In this document: positions 1 to 10,182 of the stretch, piece by piece
How the letters are laid out: each line of letters starts with the position of its first letter
Position numbering within the stretch: the stretch's first letter is position 1
NCBI GenBank assembly: GCA_030220185.1
Contig: JASPKZ010001602.1
Coordinates: 783,001 to 847,000, forward strand
From: Diploptera punctata
Taxonomy: Eukaryota; Arthropoda; Insecta; Blattodea; Blaberidae
Direction: 5' to 3'
DNA: 64,000 nucleotides
Notes under the pieces: generated by a model
Told to the model about the DNA's origin: nothing
Seen by the model: the letters and a program-made list of their open reading frames with translations, nothing else
Database searches by the model: none
Program-made: the position numbers and the translations under genes

Positions 1-488
1 CAAAAGCCAGTAGTGTCGCCGTTGCAATAACACGCTAACTGGATATTGGATCGCCCAGCTCTTCCATGTAAAGGATCTTCGATTATCAGCGAATGATTTC
101 CGTTTTTTTTTTGCCCTTGTTTCATAGAATTCTCCGTTATAAGCTCTCTTATTGATACCTGAAAAGACTAGTTAAACATTGCTTTCCGAGAAATTTTAGT
201 TCATCTGCACGTTTTCTGCGCATCAGTCTCTAATCAAAAAGAGCACTTTTTATTGTTTTAAAGTCAGTTTTTTTACGAACATGTGTAAAGTACATGGTTA
301 TAAAGAAAAAATGCACACCCTGTATTTCAGATCATCAACAATTTAATAACCACCACTTAGGAAATAAATATCTCCATCTTGATCAATATTAAGCTAACTT
401 GATTCTTTGAAAACTGACTAATAAAACACTTTACTCAAAATGAAGAAAAATGACTTACGCCACTATGCCTTATACCCTTCATATATAA
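1..488. other. AT-rich DNA, nothing recognised
   Basis: I see no long open frame, repeat or RNA-like signal here. The region is AT-rich with short homopolymer runs only. Confidence 0.6.
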
Positions 489-527
489 GAAGGGCCTCCT
501 GAGGCCTGTAGAGGGATTAATTTACCT
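489..527 (+). repeat. SINE-B 3' tail fragment
   Basis: The text reading gggcctcctgaggcctgta and the following gagggatt/ttacct matches the last ~35 bases of the SINE-B copies at 31930-32216 and 61425-61720. Only the 3' terminus remains; it runs into a (TA)n array at 526-547. Confidence 0.7.
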
Positions 528-556
528 ATATATATATATATATATATGCCTATATA

Positions 557-845
557 CAAATAAGGAAATTAGAAACATAATGGAAGCAGAAGAAAGCATA
601 ATTGAAAGAATTGAGGAGAAGGAATTAAAGTGGTTAGGACATGTCTTAAGAATGGAAGATGAGCGATGGCCGAAGCAACTATATGAATGGCATCCGAACA
701 GAAAGAAGAAAAGAGGGAGACCAAGGTTAACATGGAAGGAAAACATGAAGACAGTAATGCAAGCTAGAGGGCTAAGCATCGAAGATGCCCAAGACCGTAG
801 GCTTTGGAGGTTTGGCACGGGAAGACGGCAGCAGCTGTAAAAACC
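557..845 (+). pseudogene. LINE-a C-terminal tail (reverse-transcriptase ORF end)
   Basis: An open frame (580-840) encodes the last ~85 residues of a LINE polyprotein, with the blocks KWLGHVLRMEDERWPKQ and KKRGRPRLTW followed by RRLWRFGTGRRQ and a stop. This H-V-R-M ... G-R-P-x-x-x-W tail is characteristic of the region downstream of RT in many arthropod LINEs. The RT and endonuclease domains are missing, so this is a 5'-truncated dead copy. The same family recurs at 12046, 15463, 21595 and 59455. It is bounded by (TA)n on the left and (AT)n on the right. Confidence 0.85.
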
Positions 846-846
846 C

Positions 847-848
<2 letters not shown>

Positions 849-899
<51 letters not shown>
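849..899. repeat. (AT)n microsatellite
   Basis: About 25 AT repeats lie between the LINE-a tail and the left end of a foldback element. Confidence 0.95.
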
Positions 900-901
<2 letters not shown>

Positions 902-1441
902 CAGAGTGTTTCAGAATAAGTATTACAAACTTCTAGGGGTTGTAGAGGGGACTTAGTAGATAAAGTTTTGATAAGGAACCCACGTCCAGAAACGTACAAT
1001 TTTGATATAAAACAAGTTTGAAGATCGAAACACAATTGGCTGATATCGTGTGTCTTGTGTTTCAGAATACGTAATACAGACTTCTAGGGGTTTTACTATA
1101 CCTGTCGAGTTGGAGAATGATCTTCTTGCACAAATTCTGGCGGCAACATAAATTATTGAGCACACGCCAGTTCTTGCGGGGGGGGGGTGTATTAAAACAT
1201 GCGTCACAGGTACACTTTGTGCAACGAACAACAGGATCGCAACGTGGACCAACATTTGTAGTACAGCCCATAGAAGTTTGTAATACTTATTCTGAAACAT
1301 ATGACCCACGATATCAGCCCATTGTGTTTCGATCTTTAAAGATATTTTACATCGAAATGGCACGTTTCCGGACATGGATTCCTTATCAAAACTTTATCTA
1401 CTAAGTCCCTCTACAAACCTGTAATACATATTCTAAAATAC

Positions 1442-1447
<6 letters not shown>
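900..1447. mobile_element. Foldback/palindromic element with ~200-bp terminal inverted repeats
   Basis: The left end (tacagagtgtttcagaataa) is the reverse complement of the right end, with a few mismatches. The arms stay complementary inwards through the block aaagttttgataaggaa (about 960-980 left, 1378-1396 right). Each arm also carries a second internal copy of the terminal motif (near 1060 and 1280). Both termini abut TA runs, consistent with insertion at TA. No transposase is present, so this is a non-autonomous foldback/MITE-like element. Confidence 0.75.

Positions 1448-1485
<38 letters not shown>
1448..1485. repeat. (AT)n microsatellite
   Basis: A pure AT run lies between the foldback element and the 3' end of a SINE-A copy. 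Confidence 0.9.
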
Positions 1486-1488
<3 letters not shown>

Positions 1489-1822
1489 ATCCATAGTAAT
1501 TCTGCCCGAAGGCAGGTCCTTCACTGCAATCATAGAATTTTCATGCTATGCTTGCAGCTTTACTAGGGAATTGCAGGCGTGATAGCTTCCCGTTGCTTTC
1601 CACACCGGTGAAGGATGATGATGATGATAATGATAAGGATGATGATGATGATGGCATATGATTTCGGGGACCGTTTGGGCCTTAAAGTTTTCCTGAAATT
1701 TGTCTTACAGGTTGAGGAAAAACCCCGATAAAACCTCACCCAGAAAAACTGCCCCGACCGGGGATCGAACCCGGGCCCGCTGCGTGACAAGGCGGCACGC
1801 TACCTCGAGACCACAGCGGTGG

Positions 1823-1823
<1 letters not shown>
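1486..1823 (-). mobile_element. SINE-A, full-length copy
   Basis: tRNA-derived SINE read on the minus strand. The head at about 1750-1823 carries a pol III box B (gggttcgatccccgg) and a box A-like tggtctcgagg. The body contains a conserved region around the tcttacaggt segment, a variable (ATC)n stretch, and the 3' end that reads actatggatgga. This is the reference orientation for the other copies in the window. Confidence 0.9.

Positions 1824-1858
<35 letters not shown>
1824..1858. repeat. (AT)n(GT)n spacer microsatellite
   Basis: A short AT run followed by about 11 GT units separates two SINE-A copies placed head to head. Confidence 0.9.
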
Positions 1859-2185
1859 TCACCGCTGTGATTTCGAGGTAGCGTGCTGCCTTGTCACGCA
1901 GCGGGATCCCGGGTTCGATTCCCGGTCGGGACAGGCTCCTGAGTCAGGATTTTTTCGGAGTTTTCCTTCACCTGTAAGACAAATGTCAGGAAGCTTAGGG
2001 CCCAACGGTTCCCGAAAATCATCCGGCCATTATCATCCTTATCACTATCATCATCATCATCCTTCACCGATGTGGAAAGCAACTGGAATTTACCACACCT
2101 ATAATTCCCTAACAAAGCTGCAAAACATAGCATGAAAATGTTATGATTGCAGTGATATACTGTACCTGCCCTCGGCAGGTAAAGT
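1859..2185 (+). mobile_element. SINE-A, divergent subfamily copy
   Basis: The tRNA-like head starts at the accgctgtgatttcgaggta block, with box B gggttcgattcccgg. The 5' body differs from the main type (caggctcctgagtcagg instead of the cagtttttctgggtga type), a variant shared with the copy at 49384. The 3' end is degraded. It is inverted relative to the neighbouring copy at 1486-1823. Confidence 0.85.
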
Positions 2186-2261
2186 GATCGCATTGCAGAC
2201 CTCAGCAGGACCTTGAGGAAATAGGAGGTTAAGCTTTTAATTTTATTAGACAAACGACACG

Positions 2262-2375
2262 AGATATCAGCCGTATTGTCAGCCCTGCGTGACGGCCGTC
2301 TTTACCCCTAGAACAAGCGTCTGGTACTCATTTCATTAGAGGATGTGTCGACCCCAGGCGCATAGTGACAACAGG
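2262..2375 (-). mobile_element. SINE-B internal fragment
   Basis: The stretch containing gccctgcgtgacggccgtc and tctggtactcatttc is the reverse complement of the middle of the SINE-B copies at 31930 and 61425. Both the tRNA-like head and the tail are lost or too diverged to place. Confidence 0.65.
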
Positions 2376-2789
2376 ATATTTATGTCCTGGTAATTTTTTT
2401 AGAGAATATCTTGAAGATGCATAAAAAGTAGTAATAATTTAGATAAAATGTCACGATAATTATTTGAAGACAGTATTGAATGGAAGTTTATAAAACAAAA
2501 TATATAAAAGTGCCTACGTTTTAATTTCCATCGAATATTATAATTGCAATATCTTTAATTGCATTGGTTTGAAGTGTAGGATATTGTAGCAAATTGTTGT
2601 AGCGATCGTGTTCGTGTAGTTTTGTCGTAAATAGTTCCACATACATAATTCACAACAACTTTATTCAATGCTACAAACTATCAGTAGCAATGTAATCACA
2701 ATTTGCACTAATAATAATTAATCTTGATTCAAAGTTGATTTGTTTCTCAATTATTTTACCGTCTCTGATGAGTCCACTCATTTCAATTT

Positions 2790-2791
<2 letters not shown>
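2376..2791. other. AT-rich DNA, nothing recognised
   Basis: No coding or repeat signal that I can support. Confidence 0.5.
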
Positions 2792-2870
<79 letters not shown>

Positions 2871-2881
2871 ATATCTATCTT
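2792..2881. repeat. (CT)n followed by (ATCT)n microsatellite
   Basis: About 24 CT units pass directly into about 10 ATCT units. Open frames across it are Ser/Leu or Tyr/Ile low-complexity artefacts. Confidence 0.95.
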
Positions 2882-3495
2882 TCAGCTCAATTGTCGCTGT
2901 CAAAAACACGACTGGCTTACTCACCGCTCACGACCGGTGATTATATAGGCGGGGATGAAAACTTCTAGACCCTCAGCCGAGACACTTCCAAACATGGAAA
3001 TTTCTGGCTACCGATCTTTCCCGAAAGGAGAAGTAGACGCTGGTAGAGATATCCGGAATGAGAACCTAGACATTTCGATGATCTGTGCGGGTGTTTTCGA
3101 CTCGCAAATCTGTTTATACCAATGCGAAATCACTATTCTCGCCTATGCCAGCGAATTTCAAACGTTATTACGTCACGATATTTTAAAAATATACAGTTAA
3201 ACCTGTCAGTTTTTGAAATATAAGAATATTTAAAGATTTAAACAATAGGAATAAAGATGTAAGTCACGTGATGTGATGAAATTGTAAGTTATAAAATTTT
3301 TTATATTTGATCTGTTTGGAACTATTGTCTAGGAAGGACATATTCCACCGAGCTGGTGGAAGATTGTTAGTAGAACGTGATAGACATCCCACATCTTGAT
3401 AGAAGCCAATATTAAAAGAGTTTATCATACTATAGAAAAGTGTGAACTGTCGAAGGATACAATTAAAATAATTTAAAATAAATAATTGCTCATCA
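2882..3495. other. Unclassified DNA with an 81-codon open frame (2955-3200)
   Basis: The plus-strand frame begins MKTSRPSAETLPNMEISGYR and ends at a TAA at 3200. I recognise no domain or motif. Base composition here is a little more balanced than the surroundings, which could reflect an old transposon or exon, but nothing decides it. Confidence 0.3.
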
Positions 3496-3499
3496 ACCA

Positions 3500-3870
3500 A
3501 TCAATCATACGGGGTCCTATAGCCTTTGCCGCATCCCGCATTTCAAGTGTCATATCTGTCATTCCGTTCATCCTCTCCAATTATCCTGTCGTGCATAGCT
3601 ATGCTAATTCCATCTCTCCCTTGGGTTGCAATTCTCTGCTCCATCTGTTCCCTGGATTATAATGTAAAGCTCTTTTTGGCCATCTATTCTCTTCTATCCT
3701 ATTCGCATGATCATACCATAATAACTGTAGATTCTATCTCTCAGCAGTTGTAAAAAAAATCCTTATAATTCGTCTTCGAATTACTGCATTCGGGACAAGT
3801 TGCAGTTTAGGGATCCCGCATGCTCTCCTTAGGAAGTTCATTTTCGTTGCCTCAATTACTCTTTTAGAAG
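3500..3870 (-). pseudogene. LINE C-terminal tail, degraded
   Basis: Read on the minus strand from 3870 down, the frames give MNFLRRACGIPKLQL, then NRIEENRWPKRALHYNPGN, then MHDRIIGEDERND. This is the F-L-R-R ... W-P-K-R order seen in LINE C-terminal tails. Several frame changes break it. It is opposed by a plus-strand LINE-g tail starting at 3871. Confidence 0.6.
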
Positions 3871-4060
3871 AAAAGATATCCACCTATAGAGACAGATGGC
3901 TCCAACATGTATCCCGAAATCACCAACTAGGATCCCTAATGCAGTTCTTCAGTATCGCCCACGAGGACGACGACCTGGACGTCCACAAAAACGAATTTTA
4001 GACTCTGTCTAATTGAGACCGTAATAGGACAACATTGACCTATATTCATGAATGGTTCAT
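3871..4060 (+). pseudogene. LINE-g C-terminal tail fragment
   Basis: The plus strand encodes YRDRWLQHVSRN, then RIPNAVLQYRPRGRRRPG and RPQKRILDSV before a stop at about 4011. The 3' end carries the LINE-g signature (rewritten as ...tattcatgaatggttcatgatgat). A single-base difference breaks the frame between the H-V-S-R block and the rest. Related copies are at 30738 and 41770. Confidence 0.65.
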
Positions 4061-4110
4061 GATGATTATTAATCACCCTTTTATTTTCTCCTGGTAATTG
4101 CCAACAATCG

Positions 4111-4430
4111 AATTACACGGTCTTTATAGGAAGCCAAATATAATAAGAGAACAGTTAAGTCTCGTAGACTGCGATGGGCAGGACATGTTGTGCGTATGGG
4201 GAATGAAAGACGTGCATGGAAGCTTCTTGTAGGAAAGCCAGAGGGAAAACACCCAGTTGGTAGACCATGAATGATGGGGAAAATAACATTAACTATGATT
4301 TGAGGGAAGTAGATTATATGGGGAATGATTGGAAAGCATTAGCTCAGAATAGGGATGTATGGAGAGCTTATGTTCGCGCTGCCATGAACCTACGGGTTCG
4401 ATAGTGCCAGTGAGTAAGTAAAGTAAGTAA
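4111..4430 (+). mobile_element. LINE-e 3' end insertion with 17-bp TSD
   Basis: A 5'-truncated LINE-e copy. It encodes the tail KSRRLRWAGHVVRMGNERR, KLLVGKPEGKHPVGR and MNLRVR, and ends in an (AGTA)n tail. It is flanked by the direct repeat gtaattgccaacaatcg at 4094-4110 and 4431-4447, so both ends are exact. An early stop in the R-x-x-W block shows it is dead. Confidence 0.9.
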
Positions 4431-4459
4431 GTAATTGCCAACAATCGGAATGTTATGAT

Positions 4460-4675
4460 AATTTGGTTTCACTATAGCACTTTTATGTCTTTCAGCTCAA
4501 TTATGCCAAGAAGTTCGGGATAAGTAGATTCCCGGGCAACGCCGGGTAATCAGCACAGGGTATCTAAAAATAATTACCATATAAATTTATAATTATTTTC
4601 TTTTTATTTATTCAACTAAACATAAAAACACATTTAACTAGCAGCGCACGTTTTATATTAGCTAGTACTGTATAA
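4460..4675 (+). repeat. Repeat F, 3' terminal part
   Basis: Contains the family signature (gattcccgggcaacgccggg) and the terminal attagctagta. Homologous to 27363-28138 (plus) and 32549-33535 (minus). Non-coding. The LINE-e insertion just upstream may have split it from its 5' part. Confidence 0.75.
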
Positions 4676-4942
4676 AACGGATTAACAGTCTATGAAATGA
4701 AAGTAATGTAATTTATAAACATTGATGACGTATTCATGTGATGCGGAGAGCTCATGCTTAGAATGGGATTCCCAGCTGATGACTAGTAGATGCAAATTGG
4801 ATTTCAGAATACTAATGGATTCAGATCTCTGAATTGCGGTATGATGATTTAATGCATGTAACGATGTCCGTTTAGTTAATGAGTCCCGCGTGTATTTAAG
4901 GATTATGTGAACCGATGTTATCACTTACGTCACTTCGCATAT
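4676..4942. other. Nothing recognised
   Basis: AT-rich DNA. The 80-codon minus-strand frame in it shows no motif. Confidence 0.5.
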
Positions 4943-4955
4943 GAATCTTAATATA

Positions 4956-5890
4956 ACTAACTAATTCACTGCAACTGTCGAACCCGTAAGTTCATCGCCC
5001 CGCGGACATAAGCTCTCCATACATTTCTATCCTGATCAAGTGTTTTCCAATCATTCCCTGTATAATCTACTTCCCTCAAATCATAGCTAATGTTATTCTC
5101 CCACCACATTCTTGGTCTACCAACTGGGCGTTTTCTTTTGGTTTTCCTAAAAGAAGCTACCGTGCACTTGTTTCATCCCCCATACGTGTCACATGTCCTG
5201 CCCATCGCACTCTACGAGACCTAAATGTTCTTATTATATCTGGCTTCCTATATATATCATGTAGCTCACTATTATGTAGTTTGCTCCATTCGCCTGTCTG
5301 TTCATCTCTTTTTGGCCCAAAAAATTTCTTAAGAACTTTATTCTCGAATACTCGTAATCTTCTTTTCTCCCTTAAATTAAGAGTCCATGTTTCCCATCCA
5401 TATAATATAACTGGGAGAATAACTGTTTTATATATTTTCAGTTAAACGTTTTTTTTTTAAGGAGTTGCGAAGACAAGACTCCCTATAATGCATAATAGCA
5501 TGCATTTCCAGAATTGAGCCTATGTTTAATTTATTTGTGTATTTCATTCCTATTTGTAATTATTGTTCCTAGATACTTGAAATCAGCCACTTCTTCAAAA
5601 TTTCCCTCATCTGTCATTAGTTGTCCATTTCCATTATATGATGCATTTCTATGTGTGAACATTTATTTAGTTTTATTGACGTTTACTTCCAGTCCAAATT
5701 TCTTAGGGTTATTCAATAGAGTGTGTGTTGGCCCTTAGTATCTTCTTGTTATCGCTCAATAATACTACATCATCAGCATAAACTAACAGCCTATTAATAC
5801 CATTGAGTTGTAGGCCTTCTTCAGTCTCCAAAGATTTTATGGCATACTCTAATACAAAACTGAATAGTAGAGGAGATAGTATATAACACT
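4956..5890 (-). pseudogene. LINE-e, 5'-truncated RT and C-terminal region
   Basis: Minus-strand coding remnant. Reading from 5890 down, it has the RT segment SPLLFSFVLEYAIKSLE, then a YADDVVLL catalytic box whose YADD codons are at 5769-5780. It continues through the FKYLG-type connection region into the HV-R-MG ... GKP tail at 5060-5230. There are several frameshifts and a T8 run near 5450. The 3' end lies at 4956, adjacent to the 13-bp direct repeat gaatcttaatata (4943-4955); the matching repeat is at 6213-6225, beyond a SINE-A. The endonuclease and N-terminal RT are absent. Confidence 0.85.
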
Positions 5891-5900
5891 TAATATCTAT

Positions 5901-6211
5901 CCATCCATAATAATTCTGCCCAAAGGCAGGTCCTTCACTGCAATCATAGCATTTTCATGCTATGCTTGCAGCTTTACTAGGTAATTGTAGGTGTGGTAGC
6001 TTCCCGTTGCTTTCCACACCGGTGAAGGATGATGATAATGGCCATATGATTTCGGGGACCGTTTGGGCCTTGAAGTTTTCCTGACATTTGTCTTACAGAT
6101 GAGGAAAAACCCCGATAAAAACCTCACCCAGAAAAACTGCCCCGACCGGGGATCGAACCCGGGCCCGCTGCGTGACAAGGCAGCACGCTATCTCGAGACC
6201 ACAGCGGTGGA
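5901..6211 (-). mobile_element. SINE-A, full-length copy
   Basis: Complete from the 3' end (tccatccataataattctgc) to the tRNA-like head ending ccacagcggtgga. Its variable ATC stretch is unusually short. It abuts the truncated 5' end of the LINE-e copy in the same orientation, and the 13-bp TSD gaatcttaatata flanks the LINE+SINE pair as a unit. Confidence 0.9.
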
Positions 6212-6225
6212 CGAATCTTAATATA

Positions 6226-6450
6226 ATAACTATTAATTACTATATCAATAATAAGCGCGAAATATACTGTGTTAATCTGATTTCATCGTGGGAACATGGG
6301 TGCTCCCCAACGGGAATCAAGCTAATTTAGTTACGCTCATTTACCTATAGATGTCAACGAGTGACATGCGGTTAACACATCGCCTCAATGAGACATCTAG
6401 TAGACAACTAAGGTATTACTTGGATGGGTGAAGGTCGGTTAAATTTTGCA
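6226..6450. other. Nothing recognised
   Basis: No feature supported. Confidence 0.5.
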
Positions 6451-6456
6451 TAGAGC

Positions 6457-6652
6457 TCTCTTTATTCAGGCTTGCGGTTATTTAACAGCCTGAAAATCTT
6501 CATACTCGGGACCCACGGTTTATAGTCCCTCTCGGAGGATTTGTCCCTTGGATTTTTTCCATCCTGAAAATCCATCGACCACGGCGGGTTTGAACCCGCG
6601 TCCCTTAAACTAGAGACAAGGAACATAACCACTAGCCCACCGCGGCCGATGA
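6457..6652 (-). mobile_element. SINE-C, tRNA-derived
   Basis: On the minus strand a tRNA-like head at about 6575-6652 has box A tgggctagtgg and box B gggttcaaaccc with a matching T stem (gcggg/cccgc). A ~110-bp body follows, ending cctgaataaagagagctc. The head is unlike those of SINE-A and SINE-B, so this is a separate family. The 66-codon open frame over it is incidental. Confidence 0.75.
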
Positions 6653-6712
6653 TTTCATCGATATAGCACTTCCACACCGCGGCCGATTATTTCATCAATA
6701 TGGCGCTTCTGT
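6641..6712 (+). repeat. ~35-bp imperfect direct duplication
   Basis: ccgcggccgatgatttcatc is repeated as ccgcggccgattatttcatc about 36 bases later, with the following bases also similar. One copy overlaps the SINE-C head, so it may be a target duplication or slippage product. Confidence 0.7.
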
Positions 6713-6749
6713 ATTTTGTTTTCAGAAAGCAGTGTTCCTAAAAATTCAC

Positions 6750-6982
6750 ATAATGGTCTACTTCACTGGCACTATCTAACCCGTGGATTCATGGTCGCGC
6801 GGTGATAAGCTTCCATATATCCCTATTCAGAGATAATGTTTTTCAATCATTCCCTGTATAATCGACTTCCCTCAAATCATAGTTAATATTATTCTGCCAC
6901 ATCATTCTTAGCCTGCCTGCTGGGCGTTTTCCTTCTAGTTTTCCTACAAGGAGCTTCCTTGAACATCTTTCATCACCATAAT
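6750..6982 (-). pseudogene. LINE-e C-terminal tail fragment
   Basis: The minus strand reads MxNLRVR/GPRAAM-type end sequence, the DLREVDYTG block and the G-K-x-x-G-R block in the LINE-e order. The family terminus (actggcactatctaaccc) is at the left end. Short and frame-broken. Confidence 0.75.
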
Positions 6983-6983
6983 T

Positions 6984-7178
6984 GTCTAATCGTGATATTC
7001 TTCGTGTAACAATTTATCAAATAAAAACTAATAAACAACTAAATTTAGGTCTAATCGTGATATTTTTCGTGTAACAATTTATCAAATAAAAACTAATAAA
7101 CAACTAAATTTAGGTCTAATCGTGATATTTTTCGTGTAACAATTTATCAAATAAAAACTAATAAACAACTAAATTTAG
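6984..7178 (+). repeat. 65-bp unit, three tandem copies
   Basis: Three consecutive 65-bp units start at 6984, 7049 and 7114 and are almost identical (one visible difference: gatattc versus gatattt). Non-coding. It begins at the point where the LINE-e fragment stops. Confidence 0.95.
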
Positions 7179-8085
7179 GTCAATATACGTAACCATCTTC
7201 CTTAGACAACTAAGAACTAATGTTGATAAATATGCATCCGCAGTTATGAAAAAAGTTCTAGCTACAATTAAGTCATTTTTACATTTGCAGTTATTCCAAA
7301 AATTGGACAAATGTGAGTATATATTGTGTACAAACAATAATGTACTATTCCTATATGTTAGTCTATAGAGGACGGAATGGTGTCTATGTATTAGGTTACT
7401 ACGGCCTGTTACATCCAGTCTATGATACGAGCAGGCCTACTTCAAATTCTTTCTACAATAAACCTAATTCCGTCGTGTGCCGTTTAGTTCAACTATCATG
7501 CCACGAGTGAATAGGAAAGTACTGAATAGTCAACCTAGGCAGATTAATATAATTTACATAATTATAATTATATTAAGTTTTATGAAGTGATATTTAAATT
7601 AATTTCAAGTATCGTGCTCCATTTTTCAAGTTCTGCGAATTGTATGCTCTAAATTTGGTCTTATGCTTTCCTGCTCGATGTGCTAGTGACATCATATATT
7701 ATATTGCCCCCTTTGTAGACTAATAAATAAAAATGAATAATGCATGTAAACTAGTATAAAATAACAATAAGTGTAGCTGATATTTACATAACTTTTTTTT
7801 GAAAACAGAAACGAAACAACAGTATGTGGTACTTCTGTTTGATGGCCACATTTATAACAATGTACTACAAAGTGTTATGTACAACACAAAAATTAAACTA
7901 CTATTTGTTTCTACATTTGTAGAAAAATATTGGTTTTAAACTGCTTTAAACAATTCGCTTAAACATTTTCATTTTATTAGGTTGGGCATTTAGTAAAACC
8001 TACGTATGGTGTCAGGAAACAAACCACATTTAAATGCAGACAGAATATTGCACTCTTTAATAAAAATATATATGATAATCCGACT
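7179..8085. other. AT-rich DNA, nothing recognised
   Basis: The only open frame of note (7313-7510, 65 codons) has no motif or start context that would support a gene. Confidence 0.5.
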
Positions 8086-8400
8086 CGCTACTCGAAGCCG
8101 TAACATGCCTAAATTCTGACAAGCGGGTCCGGGTTCGATAACCGGCGAGGTTGAAAATTTATATTGTAATATTTTTCAATCCTTGGGCTAGGAAAGATAT
8201 AATTTTTAATCGCTAGATTGTACACGGGATTTTTTGATTAAATTCCAAAGTCGTCCGCACTATATAAGTTGAGAAGGTATGTGGTAGGTCTACGGTTGAT
8301 AGCGATTAGTCAGTCGCGTCGAATGAGGAGGTTAAGCCCTGCCGTTTCCTTAGTAAATCTTGGCATTGTAGATTCTAGAAAATTCACAGAGCTAGGCAAA
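8086..8400 (+). repeat. Repeat R, copy 1 (SINE-like)
   Basis: Contains a pol III box B-like gggttcgataacc near 8128. It then shares blocks with 22325-22560: gttgaaaat, taatttttaatcgcta, and ggttgatagcgatt. Non-coding. The box A is not clear, so the tRNA origin is uncertain. Confidence 0.5.
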
Positions 8401-8589
8401 GCAAAATAACTTTGTCATGACGAGTTAATAACTATCCTTATGAATAATTTAATGATATTATAGCTTTAATTCGAGTCCAATAATAATATAAGAAAAAAAA
8501 CTGGAGCCTTAATGTCATGAAATGTTTGGAAAAATATGATCGCATTGTTAGTCTGCTCTCTATCTCTCTATATATATCTCATTGTTAGA

Positions 8590-9281
8590 TTATCATAAGT
8601 AATGCCACGAGTGATTTCCAATTTTATCTAGAGAATTTGGAAATCATGGGTGGAATTTATTAGGACTATTTAACGAATAAAATTAAGCTGTTTATTCACA
8701 AATCATTATTTAAATATAGTTATTTCAAAATATTCATATATTTAATGTAAACGACAATGTTTGAAAACAAATGAGAAACGTTATGTTTCACTTGTTTATC
8801 ACTGCAACCAGATCATATTATGTAATGCCAAAGGATCGCAATATTGTAAGAATGCACCCTAGTGGAAAAACATTAAACACATCAAACTGTATATTAATTA
8901 ATTTCTGATGTCCTATGATATAAATATGTCAATTATATTTTTCTGGAAAGTTATTACCTGGGGAAAAAATACGTTTAAGAAAGTGCAAACTGTGTTTTTT
9001 TTGTGATATAATCAATTGCTACAATTTTTTTTATATTATCTCCCGCAACTACGATAAGGTTACATTCGTTCACTATATATACAATCTGGTAGCCAAATGT
9101 AGTCACTGCAAAATAATGCTATGACCTATTCAGAATGTTAAAAAGGAGGAGCTTGATTTTACAGTGATAAAATTGAACTGATAAAATCGAGGTGAAAGAC
9201 GACTGTGATTAGTTGTAAATAAAAAATTATTGAAATGTGATTGGTCATTGACTCACATTTGGGGCATGAGTTAAATAGTCC
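8590..9281 (+). repeat. Repeat M, copy 1
   Basis: About 690 bp, from atcataagtaatgccacgag to gggcatgagttaaatagtc. The internal landmarks of the family are gtaaacgacaatgtttg, the tattgtaagaatgcaccc block, actatatatacaatctgg and ggaggagctt. There is no open frame of note. The ends carry weakly related inverted termini (taagtaatgcc versus taactcatgcc), so a non-autonomous DNA transposon is possible. Confidence 0.85.
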
Positions 9282-9730
9282 ATAAAAGTATTTCTTCAGA
9301 TGAACGTATGACGCATATTTGTTTACATTAAAATAATGTAACTTTACATTTAAACTTACGTAATACGCCAGGGCCACGTCGAGCGGAGTTCGTGAAATTG
9401 TTTTCTTATGCAATTCCTTCGTTCCGGGAATTTTTTAATAATGCAGAATTTCACGCATGCCATAAAAGTTATTACACCACATGACTACTATACACGAAGC
9501 AGCCATGTTGTAGAAAATTCCCTTTAATATTAAGCCTAAGGATTTTCAAGCTGAACTTTTGAAAACAGGCTAATTTATGGATGGGACGCTTTTCTGAAAA
9601 ATATTATAGGAATATTCTTATAACGTCTGTATAATTAAACACATATAGTAAAGTTTGTCTAGTAATCTGAGGATCTCAATTTTAAATCCGGGTCTAACAA
9701 AACAAGTTTACTTCCCCTCCCTCTAATAAT
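9282..9730. other. Nothing recognised
   Basis: AT-rich, no supported feature. Confidence 0.5.
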
Positions 9731-9732
9731 AA

Positions 9733-9989
9733 TAATCTTCAACATCATCCAGGGATTAAGCCTGTTGGCTCGTTCCGGTTTCATGAAAGCTAGAATTGTT
9801 AAAATTGTTCAGATCATCTTCTGTGTGGGCATCCAACATTTCTCCGTCCGTGCAGTTTATAATTTAGCAATACTTTTGAAAATCTTTCTTCTGGCATTCT
9901 ATCAACATGTTCTTTCCAGGCGTTCCTATAATTAATTATTCGGTCTGTAAGTTTGAAAATATTTAGTTCCTTTCTTATATCTTCATTTC

Positions 9990-9991
<2 letters not shown>
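9733..9991 (-). pseudogene. LINE-d C-terminal tail fragment
   Basis: The minus strand encodes RNEDIRKELNIFKLTDRI, then WKEHVDRMPEERF and HGRRNVGCPHRRW. The 3' signature is the LINE-d one (ggaacgagccaacaggctta, then atccctggatgatg). It is 5'-truncated at a triplet array. Confidence 0.8.
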
Positions 9992-10031
<40 letters not shown>

Positions 10032-10100
10032 TCTTTATTTTACCTGGCAGAGTTAAGGCCTTAAAACCTTGTCTACCACTCAACCAGGTTTTACATATTA
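9992..10100 (-). mobile_element. LINE 3' UTR terminus with (ATT)n tail
   Basis: On the minus strand, the stretch through ttaaggccttaactctgcca and the following ggtaaaataaagat runs directly into (ATT)n at 9992-10030. An AATAAA-type signal followed by a triplet tail is how several LINE families end. No coding remains. I cannot assign the family. Confidence 0.5.
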
Positions 10101-10150
10101 CAAAAAATAGTCTTACATATAAATTACAATAAACATAAACGATTACATGT

Positions 10151-10182
<32 letters not shown>

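Noticed and set aside
522..1035. Minus-strand frames of 87-98 codons around the (AT)n arrays
   Set aside because: They are the antisense of the LINE-a tail joined to Tyr/Ile low-complexity from AT repeats.
2955..3200. 81-codon plus-strand frame as a real gene
   Set aside because: No motif, no splice or promoter support, and a length reachable by chance. Kept only as unclassified sequence.
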